DNA of 64,000 nt from Acinetobacter sp. NIPH 298 (GCF_000369505.1 NZ_KB850053.1:214943-278942), one strand, 5' to 3'; positions 48,927 through 59,845 are shown, numbered from the stretch's first letter. Notes: generated by a model not told the origin, from the letters alone. Translations and numbers: made by a program.

Positions 48927-50045
48927 TTAACGTAATTTTAACGTCATTAACCCTAAAACCACCAAGAAAATCGTAATAATCCAGAAGCGAATCACCACTT
49001 GAGTTTCCTTCCAGCCTTGTTTTTCATAATGATGATGTAGAGGTGCCATCAGGAATACACGTTTGTTTCGCATCCGCAATGAACCAATCTGCAAAAATAC
49101 CGAGATGGCTTCCATAACAAATACGCCACCCATAATCGCAAATACAATTTCCTGTCTGACCATGACTGCAATCGTACCGAGCATCGCACCCAATGCCAAC
49201 GCACCGACATCACCCATAAACACTTGAGCAGGGTGGGCATTGTACCAAAGGAAGGCCAAACCAGCACCGATCATCGCTGAGCAAATCACTACAAGCTCTG
49301 AGGTATATTTCACATAGGGAATATGTAGATAATTGGCAAAACGAATATCACCAGACAAATAGGCAAATACGCCCAAACCTGCCGCGACCATTACAATCGG
49401 CATAATCGCCAAGCCATCCAAACCATCGGTTAGATTGACTGCGTTAGATGCGCCATTGATCACCAAATAAGTAAAGGCAATAAAGGCTAAACCAAGTGGA
49501 ACCGCTGAAAGTGGAATGGAAAGATTCTTAAAGAATGGAATCAATAAGTCCAACATATTCGCGGTATGCAAGGCACTATCTTGCTGTTTTGCAATCACAT
49601 ATAAGGCAATACCTGCGCCTAAGGAAGCAACCGAAGTCCAAAAAAACTTTTTCCGTGCAGGTAAACCCGCATTGTCTTTATAACGGACTTTAATCCAGTC
49701 ATCGGCCCAACCGACTGCGCCAAACACCACCATAACCCCCAAAACAATCCATACGTAAGGGTTAGATAAGTCTGCCCACAAAAGGGTACTAATACCAATA
49801 GACAGCAGAATAAGAATCCCGCCCATGGTCGGCGTTCCCATCTTCTTGGCATGATTTTCAGGTGCAAAAGAACTCACCGCTTGACCATATTTTAATGCTT
49901 GTAATTTGCGAATCATGATCGGCCCTAAAACCAATCCAATTGCCAACGCGGTCAGTAGACTCAATAATGAACGCAATGTTAAATAACGAACAACTTGGAA
50001 CGAGCTGTTATACCCCGCCAATTGTTCAAATAACCATAACAACAT
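48927..50045 (-). CDS. mraY: Phospho-MurNAc-pentapeptide transferase
   Basis: A 372-residue integral membrane enzyme with ten transmembrane segments, making lipid I on undecaprenyl phosphate. The catalytic motifs [27 protein letters not shown] and the C-terminal HHHYEKQGW are intact. Its ATG abuts the murF stop without a gap. It is the last gene of the cluster: the murD/ftsW/murG/murC genes that follow it in E. coli are absent. Confidence 0.98.
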   Translation of the reverse strand: MLLWLFEQLAGYNSSFQVVRYLTLRSLLSLLTALAIGLVLGPIMIRKLQALKYGQAVSSFAPENHAKKMGTPTMGGILILLSIGISTLLWADLSNPYVWIVLGVMVVFGAVGWADDWIKVRYKDNAGLPARKKFFWTSVASLGAGIALYVIAKQQDSALHTANMLDLLIPFFKNLSIPLSAVPLGLAFIAFTYLVINGASNAVNLTDGLDGLAIMPIVMVAAGLGVFAYLSGDIRFANYLHIPYVKYTSELVVICSAMIGAGLAFLWYNAHPAQVFMGDVGALALGAMLGTIAVMVRQEIVFAIMGGVFVMEAISVFLQIGSLRMRNKRVFLMAPLHHHYEKQGWKETQVVIRFWIITIFLVVLGLMTLKLR

Positions 50046-51443
50046 TTAAATTTTCTCCATCAAATCAGCCATCAACGTTTCCATGTGGGTGAAACGGGAC
50101 CCTTTGAAGAGGAAACTCATCGACTGGGGTTGATGTCTTTGCACTAAATTAATTAAAAACGGTAACGCCTCTGCTTGTGTAGCAAATGCATGTAATGTTT
50201 TGGCATACGCTGAGCCCTGCTGTGCTGCTTCAGCAAACTCCCCGACCACAACCAATGCATCTAAAGGCAAATTCGCTAAATCTCGGCCTAAATCATGATG
50301 TTCTTGCCAACTTGATTCACCAAGCTCACCAATGTCGCCCATGACCATGACTTTCAAACCTTGCTGCTGCAATAGGACATTCGCAGCTGCACGCATTGAG
50401 GTTGGATTGGCATTATAAGTATCATCAATAAATAGGTGCTGTTGATGTTGAATAAAGTTCAAACGACCTTTTGCACCTTGTGCCTGTTCTAAGCCATGCA
50501 CAATATCATCGAGTTCAATCCCAATCGCCAGGGCAAATGCGGTGGCTGCTGCTGCATTTTCCACATTATGTGCACCTGCAAAGGGCAGATTCACAGCGCG
50601 AACGCCTTGCGGTGTATGCAAACGAAACTGTGAAAATTGAGGATGAAGTTCAACATCAGTGACAAAGATATCTCCACCTTCACCAAAACTTAACATTGGA
50701 TGCTTTTGAGCACTCTCACGAATGCTTGCCACATAATCATCCTTTGCAGGAACGATCGCAGTGCCTTCAGGCAAAATGTGCGCATAAATTTCTGACTTGG
50801 CGCGACAAATACCCTCTCGCCCACCAAACTCACCTAAGTGCGCTGTTCCAATATTTAGAATGCCAGCCACATGCGGTTGCACTAGATTTGAGGTGTAATC
50901 AATCTCACCTTGATGACTCGCCCCAAGCTCCATCACGGCATAGCGATGTTCTTGACGTAATTCAAGCAACATCATCGGCACCCCTAAATCATTGTTGAGG
51001 TTGCCACGGGTAATCAACGTCGGCGCTAAACGAGACAGAATGCTGCCTAACATCTCTTTAGTCGTGGTTTTACCACTGCTGCCCGTCAATGCAATCACTT
51101 TAAGTTGTGGGTTCTGTTGACGACGATAAGCCCCCAAATGCCCCAAAGCCAAGCGCGTATCTTTGACCACAAGCTGCACAATATCAGCATCGACTGGACG
51201 TTCAACAATCGCCATTTGACATCCCTGTGACGCAACTTGTGCGACAAAATCATGTGCATTGAAACGCTCACCTTTCAAGGCAAGAAAAGCATCACCTGCT
51301 TCGGCATGGCGTGAGTCTGTCAAAATTCGCTTGATTTCACCTTGTAGAGGTTTTGCGTTATACCACTCACCCTGTGTCGCTTGTTGTAATTGTTCTGCTG
51401 TCCAAGGTTCTAATGGAACTGTACTGGTGGTTGAGGTGTGCAT
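50046..51443 (-). CDS. murF: UDP-MurNAc-tripeptide--D-Ala-D-Ala ligase
   Basis: A 465-residue Mur ligase. ATP-binding LTGSSGKTTTKEM, the carbamylated-Lys region and DDTYNANPTSMRAA are intact. The N-terminal domain binds UDP. It lies 23 bp after murE in the dcw operon and directly abuts mraY. The ribosome site (AAGGT) is somewhat distant. Confidence 0.97.
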   Translation of the reverse strand: MHTSTTSTVPLEPWTAEQLQQATQGEWYNAKPLQGEIKRILTDSRHAEAGDAFLALKGERFNAHDFVAQVASQGCQMAIVERPVDADIVQLVVKDTRLALGHLGAYRRQQNPQLKVIALTGSSGKTTTKEMLGSILSRLAPTLITRGNLNNDLGVPMMLLELRQEHRYAVMELGASHQGEIDYTSNLVQPHVAGILNIGTAHLGEFGGREGICRAKSEIYAHILPEGTAIVPAKDDYVASIRESAQKHPMLSFGEGGDIFVTDVELHPQFSQFRLHTPQGVRAVNLPFAGAHNVENAAAATAFALAIGIELDDIVHGLEQAQGAKGRLNFIQHQQHLFIDDTYNANPTSMRAAANVLLQQQGLKVMVMGDIGELGESSWQEHHDLGRDLANLPLDALVVVGEFAEAAQQGSAYAKTLHAFATQAEALPFLINLVQRHQPQSMSFLFKGSRFTHMETLMADLMEKI

Positions 51444-51466
51444 ACTTGTTATTTACCTTTTTACTC

Positions 51467-52966
51467 TTATTGCGCAGGATATGCTGAGTGTATCGAATGT
51501 GGCTGTGCAGCAATTGCTGATTGCACTTCTACTACATCATCAAACCAATGACGAACGCCATCAACTTCCTGATAGTTTTCATGTCCTTTTCCTGCGATCA
51601 CCACAATATCTCCTGCTTGTGCATGTTCAACCACAAATCTAATCGCTTCACGGCGATCATGAATTTCATGCGTTGTATGATCAGCAAAGTCAATATCTTG
51701 CTTCATATCAGCAAAAATCTGTTCAGGGTTTTCAGTCCGTGGATTATCTGAAGTCAAAACTACAGGATTGGCATGATCAAGTGCTGCTTGTGTCATCAAT
51801 GGACGTTTACCACGATCACGATCCCCCCCACAACCAAATACCGCCCAAAGCTGACCAGAGACATGGCGCTTTAAAGTCGTCAACACTTGAATCAAAGCGT
51901 CAGGAGTATGTGCATAATCGACCACGAATAAACGCTCAGCACCCTGAATCACTTGCATGCGACCAGGTGCACCTTTGAGTTGTGGTACAAACTGGACTAA
52001 ATCAGCCAAAGCAAAACCTGCATACTCAGCTGCAATTAAGCTTGCCAATAAATTCTCGACATTAAAATGCCCAAGCAATGGACTTTGAACTGAATACAAA
52101 CCTGTTGGCGCAATCAGCGTAAAACTCGCTCCACTCAAGCGATAGTGCAAATCAGCAATATGATAATCTGCAACTGCTTGAGTCAGTGAATAAGTTAAGA
52201 TTTTAGGTTGCGATGGATTGGCCTTGGCCGCATCCAACATGAGCGTGGCATAAGTATCGTCTAAATTAATCACCACGGCTTTTAAAGTGGTAAATCTAAA
52301 TAACAAGGCTTTTGCTTCAGCATAAGCCTCTAAAGTACCGTGATAATCCAAATGGTCACGACTTAAATTACTATAGACCGCGATTTCAATCTCACAGCCG
52401 TTTAAACGCCCTTGCTCCAAGCCATGAGAACTGGCTTCTAACGCAACAAATGCTGCACCTTGCTTGGCATAAGCATGCAGGGCATTTTGTAATTGTAATG
52501 CGTCTAAGGTCGTGTGGCTCGAGGGTGTCAAATTCGGCAAAATACCATTGCCCGTGGTCCCCATCACCGCACAGCCTTGTCCTTGTGAACTCACCAATTC
52601 CGCGATTAAACGAGAAATTGTGGTTTTGCCATTGGTGCCTGTGACTGCAATACCGCGTAAGATCGATACTGGATTAACATGCTGCAAATATTGCTTTTGC
52701 CATTCACCCAATAACTGACGAACTGTTGGACAGGTCCACTCTTTTTCTAAACCTAGCGCAGTTTCACTAATCACCACCAATGCACCTGCATCCAATGCAT
52801 TTTGCGCAAATTGGCGGGTTTTCTCAGCTTGGCTAAAACTATTCAACGCAATAAAGATTTGCCCTGCTTCAAGCTTACGGCTATCCAAACAAAAACCGTT
52901 AAAAGGCTGCGCAGACCAAGCTGCATCGATGTTGATCGGGTGTATCTGTAGAAAACAAATCGACAT
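51467..52966 (-). CDS. murE: UDP-MurNAc-dipeptide:meso-DAP ligase
   Basis: A 499-residue Mur ligase adding meso-diaminopimelate. The P-loop VTGTNGKTTISRL and the DNPR specificity motif (TSDNPRTENP) that selects meso-DAP over Lys are visible, and HTTLDALQL contacts substrate. It starts 3 bp after the ftsI stop. Confidence 0.97.
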   Translation of the reverse strand: MSICFLQIHPINIDAAWSAQPFNGFCLDSRKLEAGQIFIALNSFSQAEKTRQFAQNALDAGALVVISETALGLEKEWTCPTVRQLLGEWQKQYLQHVNPVSILRGIAVTGTNGKTTISRLIAELVSSQGQGCAVMGTTGNGILPNLTPSSHTTLDALQLQNALHAYAKQGAAFVALEASSHGLEQGRLNGCEIEIAVYSNLSRDHLDYHGTLEAYAEAKALLFRFTTLKAVVINLDDTYATLMLDAAKANPSQPKILTYSLTQAVADYHIADLHYRLSGASFTLIAPTGLYSVQSPLLGHFNVENLLASLIAAEYAGFALADLVQFVPQLKGAPGRMQVIQGAERLFVVDYAHTPDALIQVLTTLKRHVSGQLWAVFGCGGDRDRGKRPLMTQAALDHANPVVLTSDNPRTENPEQIFADMKQDIDFADHTTHEIHDRREAIRFVVEHAQAGDIVVIAGKGHENYQEVDGVRHWFDDVVEVQSAIAAQPHSIHSAYPAQ

Positions 52967-52969
52967 TTT

Positions 52970-54802
52970 TTACCTGCGCACTGGAGTTGGTGAAGTATCT
53001 AGTGGTCTATCCAAAGGGACATTGAGTAAGCGTAAGGACTCTTGCATAATTCTGGCAAAAACAGGCGCTGCAACCAAACCACCATAGTAGCGGCCTTGCG
53101 GATTTTCTACGACAACGATCATTGCTAAACGAGGGTCACTCACAGGTGCAACACCCGCAAATAAAGCACGATATTCACTATTTGAATAGCCTTTACGGTC
53201 AGCGCGAAGTTTGTGTGCTGTTCCCGTTTTACCCCCAACACGATAACCAGGAATCACGGCTTGTTTTGCAGTCCCCCCCGGTAAAGTGACCTGTTCCAAC
53301 ATCATCAACACTTGATCTGCAATTTTAGGGTCAAGTACTTGTTTGCCTTCGGGTGCATGTTCTAGCTTATGCAAACTTAACGGCATTTCCATGCCATGAT
53401 TCGCCAGCATCGCATAACCTTGTGCAAGTTGTAAAATCGTGGCATTCAGGCCATAACCGTAAGCCATCGTACCGAGTTGTGATGAGTTGAGCTTATCTCC
53501 AGAATAGAGTATGCCTGCACTTTCACCAGGAAATCTTACATCCGAACGCTGACCAAAACCGACACGACGGAAAAAGGACGGCAAAGCATCTTTAGGCAAA
53601 GACAAGGCAAGCTTCGCTGAACCCACGTTTGATGATTTAACAATCACGCCTGTCAATGTCAGCGCACCATAGTTATGGGTATCACGAATGGTATGCCAAC
53701 CCAAACGCATCGATCCTGGTGCGGTATTGATAATTGAATTCGGTGTGTATTGACCGCTTTCTAATGCAGCAGCAACGGTAAATGGCTTCATGGTTGAACC
53801 CGGTTCAAACATGTCAATCGCACCACGGTTACGCATGGCATCTTTATTTGAAAGCCCGCCCTTATCATTTGGGTTATAAGATGGCCAACTGGTCATCGCC
53901 AAGATTTCACCCGTTTTGACATCGACAGCAATCGCTGTTGCTGAACGTGCATTGTTTGCAACACCCGCAGCTGTCAACTCGCGATACATAATATATTGCA
54001 GACGTGAATCGATACTCAGGGTGATGTTTTCACCTGATTCGACCTCTTTGATCACTTCCGAAACTTTGAGGCGATTGCCTTTTTTATCACGGATAATCTT
54101 CTGTTCGCCATCAACCCCTGCCAGTCGTGTATTCAACTGCATTTCTAAGCCTTCGATACCCGTGCCCTCACTATTGGTCAAACCAATAATTTGTGCATTT
54201 GCTTGAGGCTGAGGGTAATAACGTTTATAACTTTTCTCAGTATAAACACCCTGAAAATTGCGTTTTATAATTAAATCTGCTTGTTGCGGTGGAATTTCTT
54301 TTTGCAATACCAAATAACGTGAACGAGCCCGATCATTCATTTGTTGCTTTAAAACTTTACGGTCAATTCCAACAGCATCTGCCAATTCATCTAAATTTAA
54401 ATTTTTATTCGGCAACTGACGTTTTAGGCGGCGATTGGTCGGATCTTTTTTGAGTTCTTCAGTAATTTCATTAAATTGTTTTTTAGCATCCCAATAATCT
54501 CTTGGGTCAATCACGATTTTCATAATCGGTGTACTGATTGCCAGCGGCACACCGTGACGATCACTAATCACACCACGCATTGCTTCTAGACGTTCAGTCC
54601 GTAAAATATTGGCATTGGCCTTATTTTGCAAAAAGTCTTTATTGACCACTTGCACATAAAATGCACGTGCCACCAGAACCACGAAACAAAGCAGTACCAC
54701 ACCCCAAAGCAAATAAAACCGCCACATATCCAAAGCAAGTGTTGGTTTTGCCGAAATAGACTGCTGTTTTCTTCGTATCGGTTTACTTCGCTTATCTGCC
54801 AT
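52970..54802 (-). CDS. ftsI: Septal peptidoglycan transpeptidase FtsI (PBP3)
   Basis: A 610-residue class B PBP. A cytoplasmic basic N-terminus and one transmembrane helix (about 30-50) are followed by the non-catalytic module and the transpeptidase with PGSTMKPFT, SSN and GGKTGTAHK motifs. It cross-links septal peptidoglycan and is a main beta-lactam target. It lies 10 bp after ftsL. Confidence 0.98.
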   Translation of the reverse strand: MADKRSKPIRRKQQSISAKPTLALDMWRFYLLWGVVLLCFVVLVARAFYVQVVNKDFLQNKANANILRTERLEAMRGVISDRHGVPLAISTPIMKIVIDPRDYWDAKKQFNEITEELKKDPTNRRLKRQLPNKNLNLDELADAVGIDRKVLKQQMNDRARSRYLVLQKEIPPQQADLIIKRNFQGVYTEKSYKRYYPQPQANAQIIGLTNSEGTGIEGLEMQLNTRLAGVDGEQKIIRDKKGNRLKVSEVIKEVESGENITLSIDSRLQYIMYRELTAAGVANNARSATAIAVDVKTGEILAMTSWPSYNPNDKGGLSNKDAMRNRGAIDMFEPGSTMKPFTVAAALESGQYTPNSIINTAPGSMRLGWHTIRDTHNYGALTLTGVIVKSSNVGSAKLALSLPKDALPSFFRRVGFGQRSDVRFPGESAGILYSGDKLNSSQLGTMAYGYGLNATILQLAQGYAMLANHGMEMPLSLHKLEHAPEGKQVLDPKIADQVLMMLEQVTLPGGTAKQAVIPGYRVGGKTGTAHKLRADRKGYSNSEYRALFAGVAPVSDPRLAMIVVVENPQGRYYGGLVAAPVFARIMQESLRLLNVPLDRPLDTSPTPVRR

Positions 54803-54812
54803 ACAGCATGCC

Positions 54813-55151
54813 TTATTTATCTTGCTTCGAGGTCGTAGGTAAAGAAATCACAACGGTTTGTGCCGCGGGGGGTGAAAACATGCGGAGTTGCGTAACAGCA
54901 CGTGAACCAATCTGTGCCGTCGCACCAAAGGTTTGCTGCTCAATGAGCAGACGCCCCCATTCAGCATTTAAATCATCTCTTTCACGCATATATGCACTCA
55001 AGTCACGATAGTCATGACGATATTCAAATACCTGAAACACCACCATCATTGCACTCGTGAATACCAGTGCAACAAGTACAGCATAAACAACGACTTTTTT
55101 CAGTCCATTTTTGCTGTTTGGTAGAACCTCGTCATCATTTTTATTGTTCAT
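54813..55151 (-). CDS. ftsL: Cell division protein FtsL
   Basis: A 112-residue bitopic membrane protein. ATG 55151 overlaps the rsmH stop by one base (TAATG); the longer open frame is rejected. One transmembrane helix (KKVVVYAVLVALVFTSAMMVVFQ) precedes a periplasmic coiled coil (RDDLNAEWGRLLIEQQTFG). It acts with FtsB and FtsQ to activate FtsWI. Confidence 0.94.
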   Translation of the reverse strand: MNNKNDDEVLPNSKNGLKKVVVYAVLVALVFTSAMMVVFQVFEYRHDYRDLSAYMRERDDLNAEWGRLLIEQQTFGATAQIGSRAVTQLRMFSPPAAQTVVISLPTTSKQDK

Positions 55152-56074
55152 TATTTGCCTTTTTGCTCTATACGCTCTGCAACGCGCAGCCATGCACTAC
55201 GAGAACGAGGATTTTCTTTCACTTCAGCTTCACTCGCACGAATCCGAGACACTTTCTTTAAGCGTCGCGTATCAACACGTTGTTGCGGCATGCCCCAACC
55301 ATGATCTTCAGCTAGAGTCGATTCTTTTTGAATAAACTGCTTAATTAGACGATCTTCTAAAGAATGGAAACTGATCACGGCTAATTGCCCTTGGGCTTTC
55401 AACAATTCTACCGCTTGCGGTAAAAATACCTCAATATCATCCAGCTCTTTATTTAAGGCAATGCGAATCGCCTGAAAGGTTCGCGTTGCAGCATGTTTAT
55501 GCTTTTCCCATTTTGGATGAGCAACCTTAACGATTTCTGCGAGCTGTGCAGTGGTGGTAATTTCGCCTGCTGCTTTAATCGCTTTGGCAATACGACGACT
55601 ATAACGCTCTTCACCGTATTGATAGATAATATTGGCGAGTTGTTCTTCTTCAATTTTCAACAACCATTCTGCCGCAGTTGGACCTTGCGAATTGTCCATC
55701 CGCATATCCAATGGCCCATCTTTCATAAAACTAAAGCCACGCTCTGCTTGATCAAGCTGTGGCGAGGACACACCTAAATCCGCCATGATGCCATCGACTT
55801 CAGTAATACCGATCTTGGCTAACTCTGTTTGTATATCCGCGAAACTGGCATGAATAATTTTAAATCGAGGATCTTCTTGTTCTAATTGTGCTGCGACTTC
55901 AAGCGCTTGTGGGTCTTTATCGAATCCGTAAACACGTGCATTTTGATCTAATTTTGAGAGCAATAATTTGGTATGACCGCCGCGCCCAAAGGTGGCATCA
56001 ACAAAAACACCTGAGTCGCGACCTGCCAAAACGCCATCAATGGTTTCGTGAAGTAAGACAGAAATATGCGACAT
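55151..56074 (-). CDS. rsmH: 16S rRNA (cytosine(1402)-N(4))-methyltransferase
   Basis: A 307-residue SAM-dependent enzyme (MraW). MSHISVLLHETIDGVL opens the family sequence; DATFGRGGHTKLLL binds SAM and MADLGVSSPQLD, FSFMKDGPLDMRMD and VISFHSLEDR are diagnostic. It is first in the dcw series; mraZ, which often precedes it, is absent. Confidence 0.97.
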   Translation of the reverse strand: MSHISVLLHETIDGVLAGRDSGVFVDATFGRGGHTKLLLSKLDQNARVYGFDKDPQALEVAAQLEQEDPRFKIIHASFADIQTELAKIGITEVDGIMADLGVSSPQLDQAERGFSFMKDGPLDMRMDNSQGPTAAEWLLKIEEEQLANIIYQYGEERYSRRIAKAIKAAGEITTTAQLAEIVKVAHPKWEKHKHAATRTFQAIRIALNKELDDIEVFLPQAVELLKAQGQLAVISFHSLEDRLIKQFIQKESTLAEDHGWGMPQQRVDTRRLKKVSRIRASEAEVKENPRSRSAWLRVAERIEQKGK

Positions 56075-56209
56075 AGTAGATAAATCAACAGCTAAAAATG
56101 TAACTGCACATTATCACCTTGTTTTATGCCAGTACCAAACGACTTTTTGTAGAGAATTCTTAACTTTTCATAGGTAAAACCGTTTTCTTATCATTTTCCA
56201 TTCAATAAA

Positions 56210-56238
56210 AAAAGCAAATACCTCGCATATTTGCTTTT
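56210..56238 (-). terminator. Terminator of the sulfate-binding protein gene
   Basis: AAAAGCAAATA/TATTTGCTTTT stem with a 7-nt loop and a T run on the minus strand. The core AGCAAATA-CCT...ATATTTGCT is shared with the terminator at 7601-7634. Confidence 0.85.
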
Positions 56239-56272
56239 GCACTTAAGTAATCCGAAGTAGCGACACGTCATT

Positions 56273-57265
56273 CTATCGCTTTTGGGAATATATTTGGTCA
56301 AAAACTGCGCCATTCACAAAATGTGTTTTTTGCGCTTTTTCCCATCCACCAAACACCTCATTAATATTGAACAATTGAATCTTCGGAAATTGCGCTGCAT
56401 ATTTTGCTGCGACTTGCGGATGCCGTGGGCGGAAGTAATGTTTCGCCGCAAGCTCTTGTCCCAAAGGGGAATAAAGGAAGTTTAAGTAGCCACGCGCTAA
56501 ATGACGATTTCCATTTTTATCTACTGTTTTATCGACGACTGCAACCGAAGGCTCTGCCAAAATCGAAATAGAGGGATAAATGATTTCAAATTTATCTTTT
56601 CCCAAACCTTGAGTTGCCAATAACGCTTCATTTTCCCAAGATAACAGCACATCACCAATACCACGTTCAGCAAAAGTCGTTAAAGAACCACGTGCACCTG
56701 AGTCTAGAACTTTGACGTTATGGTAAAGTTTTTTGACTAACTCACGCGCTTTTGCATCATTTCCAGCGGGTTGTTTTAATGCATACCCCCAAGCAGATAA
56801 ATAAATCCAACGCGGTGCACCGCCTGTTTTAGGGTTTGGGGTAATAATTTCAACACCATCTTTAATTAAATCATTCCAATCACGAATATGCTTTGGGTTG
56901 CCTTTGCGAACTAAAAAGACAACGGTTGAAGTATAAGGTGCAGAATTATTTTTAAATTGTTTTTGCCAATCTTTTCGAATTAAACCAGCATTCGCTATTT
57001 CATCGATATCATTGGCAAGTGCTAAAGTCACCACATCTGCTTGTAGACCATCGATCACGGATCGAGCTTGTTTACCCGAACCGCCATGTGACTGTTTAAA
57101 ATTAACGTCTTGACCTGTTCTTTGCTTCCAGTACTGTCCAAATGCCTGATTATATTCTTGATAAAACTCACGCGTTGGATCATAAGATACATTTAGAAAG
57201 GCTGTCGCTGCTTGGGCTACACTGGTTAAACCCAACAGCAAAAATGTTGTTATTGCTATTTTCAT
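56273..57265 (-). CDS. sbp: Periplasmic sulfate/thiosulfate-binding protein
   Basis: A 330-residue ABC-transporter substrate-binding protein with a signal peptide ending [57 protein letters not shown] and LLSWENEA are Sbp/CysP signatures. It is an orphan: no cysTWA permease or ATPase genes are adjacent, so the transporter must be encoded elsewhere. Sulfur-starvation control (CysB) is expected but no site is recognised. Confidence 0.93.
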   Translation of the reverse strand: MKIAITTFLLLGLTSVAQAATAFLNVSYDPTREFYQEYNQAFGQYWKQRTGQDVNFKQSHGGSGKQARSVIDGLQADVVTLALANDIDEIANAGLIRKDWQKQFKNNSAPYTSTVVFLVRKGNPKHIRDWNDLIKDGVEIITPNPKTGGAPRWIYLSAWGYALKQPAGNDAKARELVKKLYHNVKVLDSGARGSLTTFAERGIGDVLLSWENEALLATQGLGKDKFEIIYPSISILAEPSVAVVDKTVDKNGNRHLARGYLNFLYSPLGQELAAKHYFRPRHPQVAAKYAAQFPKIQLFNINEVFGGWEKAQKTHFVNGAVFDQIYSQKR

Positions 57266-57673
57266 TTATTTCTTCCTCATCAGACCCCATTCATAAGCAC
57301 TATATTTAGTATCAAATAGCTTTACAATCATATAGTTATATTAATAAATAGATTATTATTCTGCTTTTAAGATATACCGCTACAAGATATCTACTGCTCT
57401 ATAAACGTACAACGAGGCATTGTGAGCTAACATTTGAAAAGTGAGGGCCTCCACGCTTTCTACACATTTGCTTGCTAAATTTGTATTGTGTACAAAGCAG
57501 CAACACTGTTATAAACATATATAACGGCGTGGCTAAATTTTAGATTTTTTGTAAAAAGTGTGACGCAGTTCTACTTTTTTATTATTTTTTATGTTTAAAT
57601 TGTATCTATAAAGCAAATTATTAGTTGTTTGGTTGGTCTTGATAGACCAGAAATCAAAAAGGGGATGTGAGCA
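57266..57673. other. Divergent intergenic region, sbp / small exported protein
   Basis: A 408-bp, very AT-rich region holding promoters for both flanking genes. A small hairpin TGGTC/GACCA is near 57632-57646. No ORF or tRNA was seen. Confidence 0.6.
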
Positions 57674-57979
57674 ATGCGAGCATTAGAGTTGAAAAAAGCA
57701 CTATGCCTAAGTTTATTTTTAACTTGTTCTATATCTGTTGGGCATGCAGCTGCGATTAAAGAAAATAACAGTTTAAAAACGCTAGACAAGACGACTTCAC
57801 CGATCGTTAAAGCGCTCGATCAGCAAAAACGCAATACCTCATTATCATTATCTGCAACAGATGATGAATTAAAAATGTTGAATAGTATTCGGACAACACC
57901 GACTCAAACTTTTTTTGCCAGTCAACATGAACGTTTTTCCCGTTTCGTTCAAACCATATTTCAACCGCATACATCTTAA
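57674..57979 (+). CDS. Small exported protein of unknown function
   Basis: A 101-residue protein with a typical signal peptide (KKALCLSLFLTCSISVGHAAA, cut near residue 26). The mature part of about 75 residues is hydrophilic and lacks Cys. AAAGGGG lies upstream of the ATG, and a perfect terminator follows 37 bp after the stop, so it is a complete single-gene unit. I do not recognise the family. Periplasmic location is inferred from the signal peptide. Confidence 0.75.
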   Translation: MRALELKKALCLSLFLTCSISVGHAAAIKENNSLKTLDKTTSPIVKALDQQKRNTSLSLSATDDELKMLNSIRTTPTQTFFASQHERFSRFVQTIFQPHTS

Positions 57980-58015
57980 CGATTAAATATGTAATTCCTC
58001 ACATGTTTAAATGAG

Positions 58016-58045
58016 CCTAGTCATACCGTGACTAGGCTTTTTCGT
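58016..58045 (+). terminator. Terminator after the small exported protein
   Basis: A perfect 10-bp stem AGCCTAGTCA/TGACTAGGCT with a 5-nt loop, followed by a T5 run. Confidence 0.92.
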
Positions 58046-58083
58046 TATAATAGTTCAAATTCTAATTTAAACGCCGATCACTT

Positions 58084-59592
58084 ATGACAGTTCGTACTCG
58101 CATTGCGCCCTCTCCTACAGGCTTTCCTCATGTAGGCACTGCCTATATTGCATTATTTAATTTATGTTTTGCTCAACAGCACGGTGGTGAATTCATTTTA
58201 CGTATCGAAGATACGGATCAGCTTCGTTCAACACCTGAATCTGAAAAAATGATTTTAGATTCGTTGCGCTGGTTAGGCTTAAATTGGTCAGAAGGCCCAG
58301 ATGTAGGTGGCCCACATGCTCCATATCGCCAATCTGAACGTATGGGCATTTATAAACAATATACACTTGAGTTGATTGAAAAAGGTCATGCGTTCTACTG
58401 TTTCGCAACCGCAGAAGAACTCGATCAAATGCGTGCTGAACAACAAGCTCGTGGTGAAACGCCGAAATATGATGGCCGTGGTTTAAAACTCTCACAAGAA
58501 GAAGTTCAACGTCGTCTTGCAGCAGGTGAACCACATGTCATCCGCATGAAAGTGCCTGAACAAGGTATTTGTAAAATCAATGACATGTTACGTGGCGAAG
58601 TCGAAATCCCATGGGCACAAGTCGATATGCAAGTGCTTCTCAAAACGGATGGTTTGCCAACTTATCACCTTGCAAACGTCGTAGATGACCATTTGATGGA
58701 AATCACCCACGTATTACGTGGTGAAGAATGGCTCCCTTCTGCACCGAAACACCAGTTATTGTATCAATATTTTGGCTGGGACATGCCTGCGCTGTGCCAT
58801 ATGCCTTTATTGCGTAACCCAGATAAATCAAAACTTTCAAAACGTAAAAATCCGACCTCGATCAACTACTATCGAGATATCGGAGTATTACCTGAAGCTC
58901 TATTGAACTATTTAGGTCGTATGGGTTGGTCGATGCCTGACGAACGTGAAGTATTCACCTTAAAAGACATGGTGGACAACTTTGACGTACAACGTGTTTC
59001 ACTGGGCGGCCCGATCTTTGATGTTGAAAAACTAAATTGGCTAAATGGTCAATGGATTAAAGCGCTCACACCTGCACAATTGTTAGAACGTTTACTCACA
59101 TGGAAAAGTGATCCAAAGACTTTAGAAGAGATTGCTGCTGCGATTCAACCGCGAATCAACTTGTTGTCAGAAGCTGTGAATTGGGCAGGTTTTTACTTCA
59201 ATCACATGCCACAAATCAGCAAAGAACAATTTGAAAGCAAAAAATTGACTGAAGAACAAGTTCGTCAAAGCTTACAATTCGCGATTTGGCGCTTAGAAAG
59301 CCAATTCACATGGAACAATGACACGGTGAGCCAAACACTGATGGACTTGGCAAATCAAATGGAAATTAAATTGCGTGATTTCATGCCCGCATTTTTTATT
59401 GCCATTGCGGGTTCAACCAGCTCAACCCCTGTGATGCAAGCAATGGTGACGATTGGTCCTGATTTAACCTTTGCGCGTTTACGCCATGCTTTGGAAATTG
59501 TAGGTACACCAAGCAAGAAAGAACTGAAAGTGTGGGAAAAGTTAAATGAATCGCTAAAATTGCCGAAAAATGATGCAAATAGTGAGAGTTAA
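58084..59592 (+). CDS. gltX: Glutamyl-tRNA synthetase
   Basis: A 502-residue class I aminoacyl-tRNA synthetase. The HIGH motif reads HVGT in [12 protein letters not shown] and the KMSKS motif reads KLSKRKN. The catalytic domain ([20 protein letters not shown]) and the helical anticodon-binding domain are complete. It is followed by tRNA-Ala and tRNA-Glu genes in the same orientation, so its substrate tRNA is encoded 250 bp downstream. Confidence 0.97.
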   Translation: MTVRTRIAPSPTGFPHVGTAYIALFNLCFAQQHGGEFILRIEDTDQLRSTPESEKMILDSLRWLGLNWSEGPDVGGPHAPYRQSERMGIYKQYTLELIEKGHAFYCFATAEELDQMRAEQQARGETPKYDGRGLKLSQEEVQRRLAAGEPHVIRMKVPEQGICKINDMLRGEVEIPWAQVDMQVLLKTDGLPTYHLANVVDDHLMEITHVLRGEEWLPSAPKHQLLYQYFGWDMPALCHMPLLRNPDKSKLSKRKNPTSINYYRDIGVLPEALLNYLGRMGWSMPDEREVFTLKDMVDNFDVQRVSLGGPIFDVEKLNWLNGQWIKALTPAQLLERLLTWKSDPKTLEEIAAAIQPRINLLSEAVNWAGFYFNHMPQISKEQFESKKLTEEQVRQSLQFAIWRLESQFTWNNDTVSQTLMDLANQMEIKLRDFMPAFFIAIAGSTSSTPVMQAMVTIGPDLTFARLRHALEIVGTPSKKELKVWEKLNESLKLPKNDANSES

Positions 59593-59610
59593 TCCAACAT
59601 AATCATTGAC

Positions 59611-59644
59611 GTGTGAGTGCAATCCTCCTAATATTGCCTCACAC
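59611..59644 (+). repeat. Hairpin between gltX and tRNA-Ala
   Basis: GTGTGAG/CTCACAC and an inner GCAAT/ATTGC form a 12-bp stem with one bulge and a 9-nt loop, with no T run after it. It could be a processing site in a gltX-tRNA transcript or a weak terminator. Confidence 0.5.
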
Positions 59645-59649
59645 AAACT

Positions 59650-59725
59650 GGGGCCATAGCTCAGTTGGTAGAGCGCTACAATGGCATTGTAGAGGTCAGC
59701 GGTTCGATCCCGCTTGGCTCCACCA
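59650..59725 (+). tRNA. tRNA-Ala (GGC)
   Basis: A 76-nt tRNA with encoded CCA. The acceptor stem GGGGCCA/TGGCTCC contains the G3-U70 pair that identifies tRNA-Ala. The anticodon stem CTACA/TGTAG flanks the loop ATGGCAT, giving anticodon GGC. The T arm GGTTCGATCC is standard. Confidence 0.97.
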
Positions 59726-59845
59726 AATTTTAAGATTAGAAAAGTAAAACTTTTCCTTAAAATTTAAGCAAACAGCTACGCTGTGCGCAGGCAAGCTCAG
59801 TTTAAAAGTTGCAATATTTTATTGCACACAAACCATGCCTCATCT

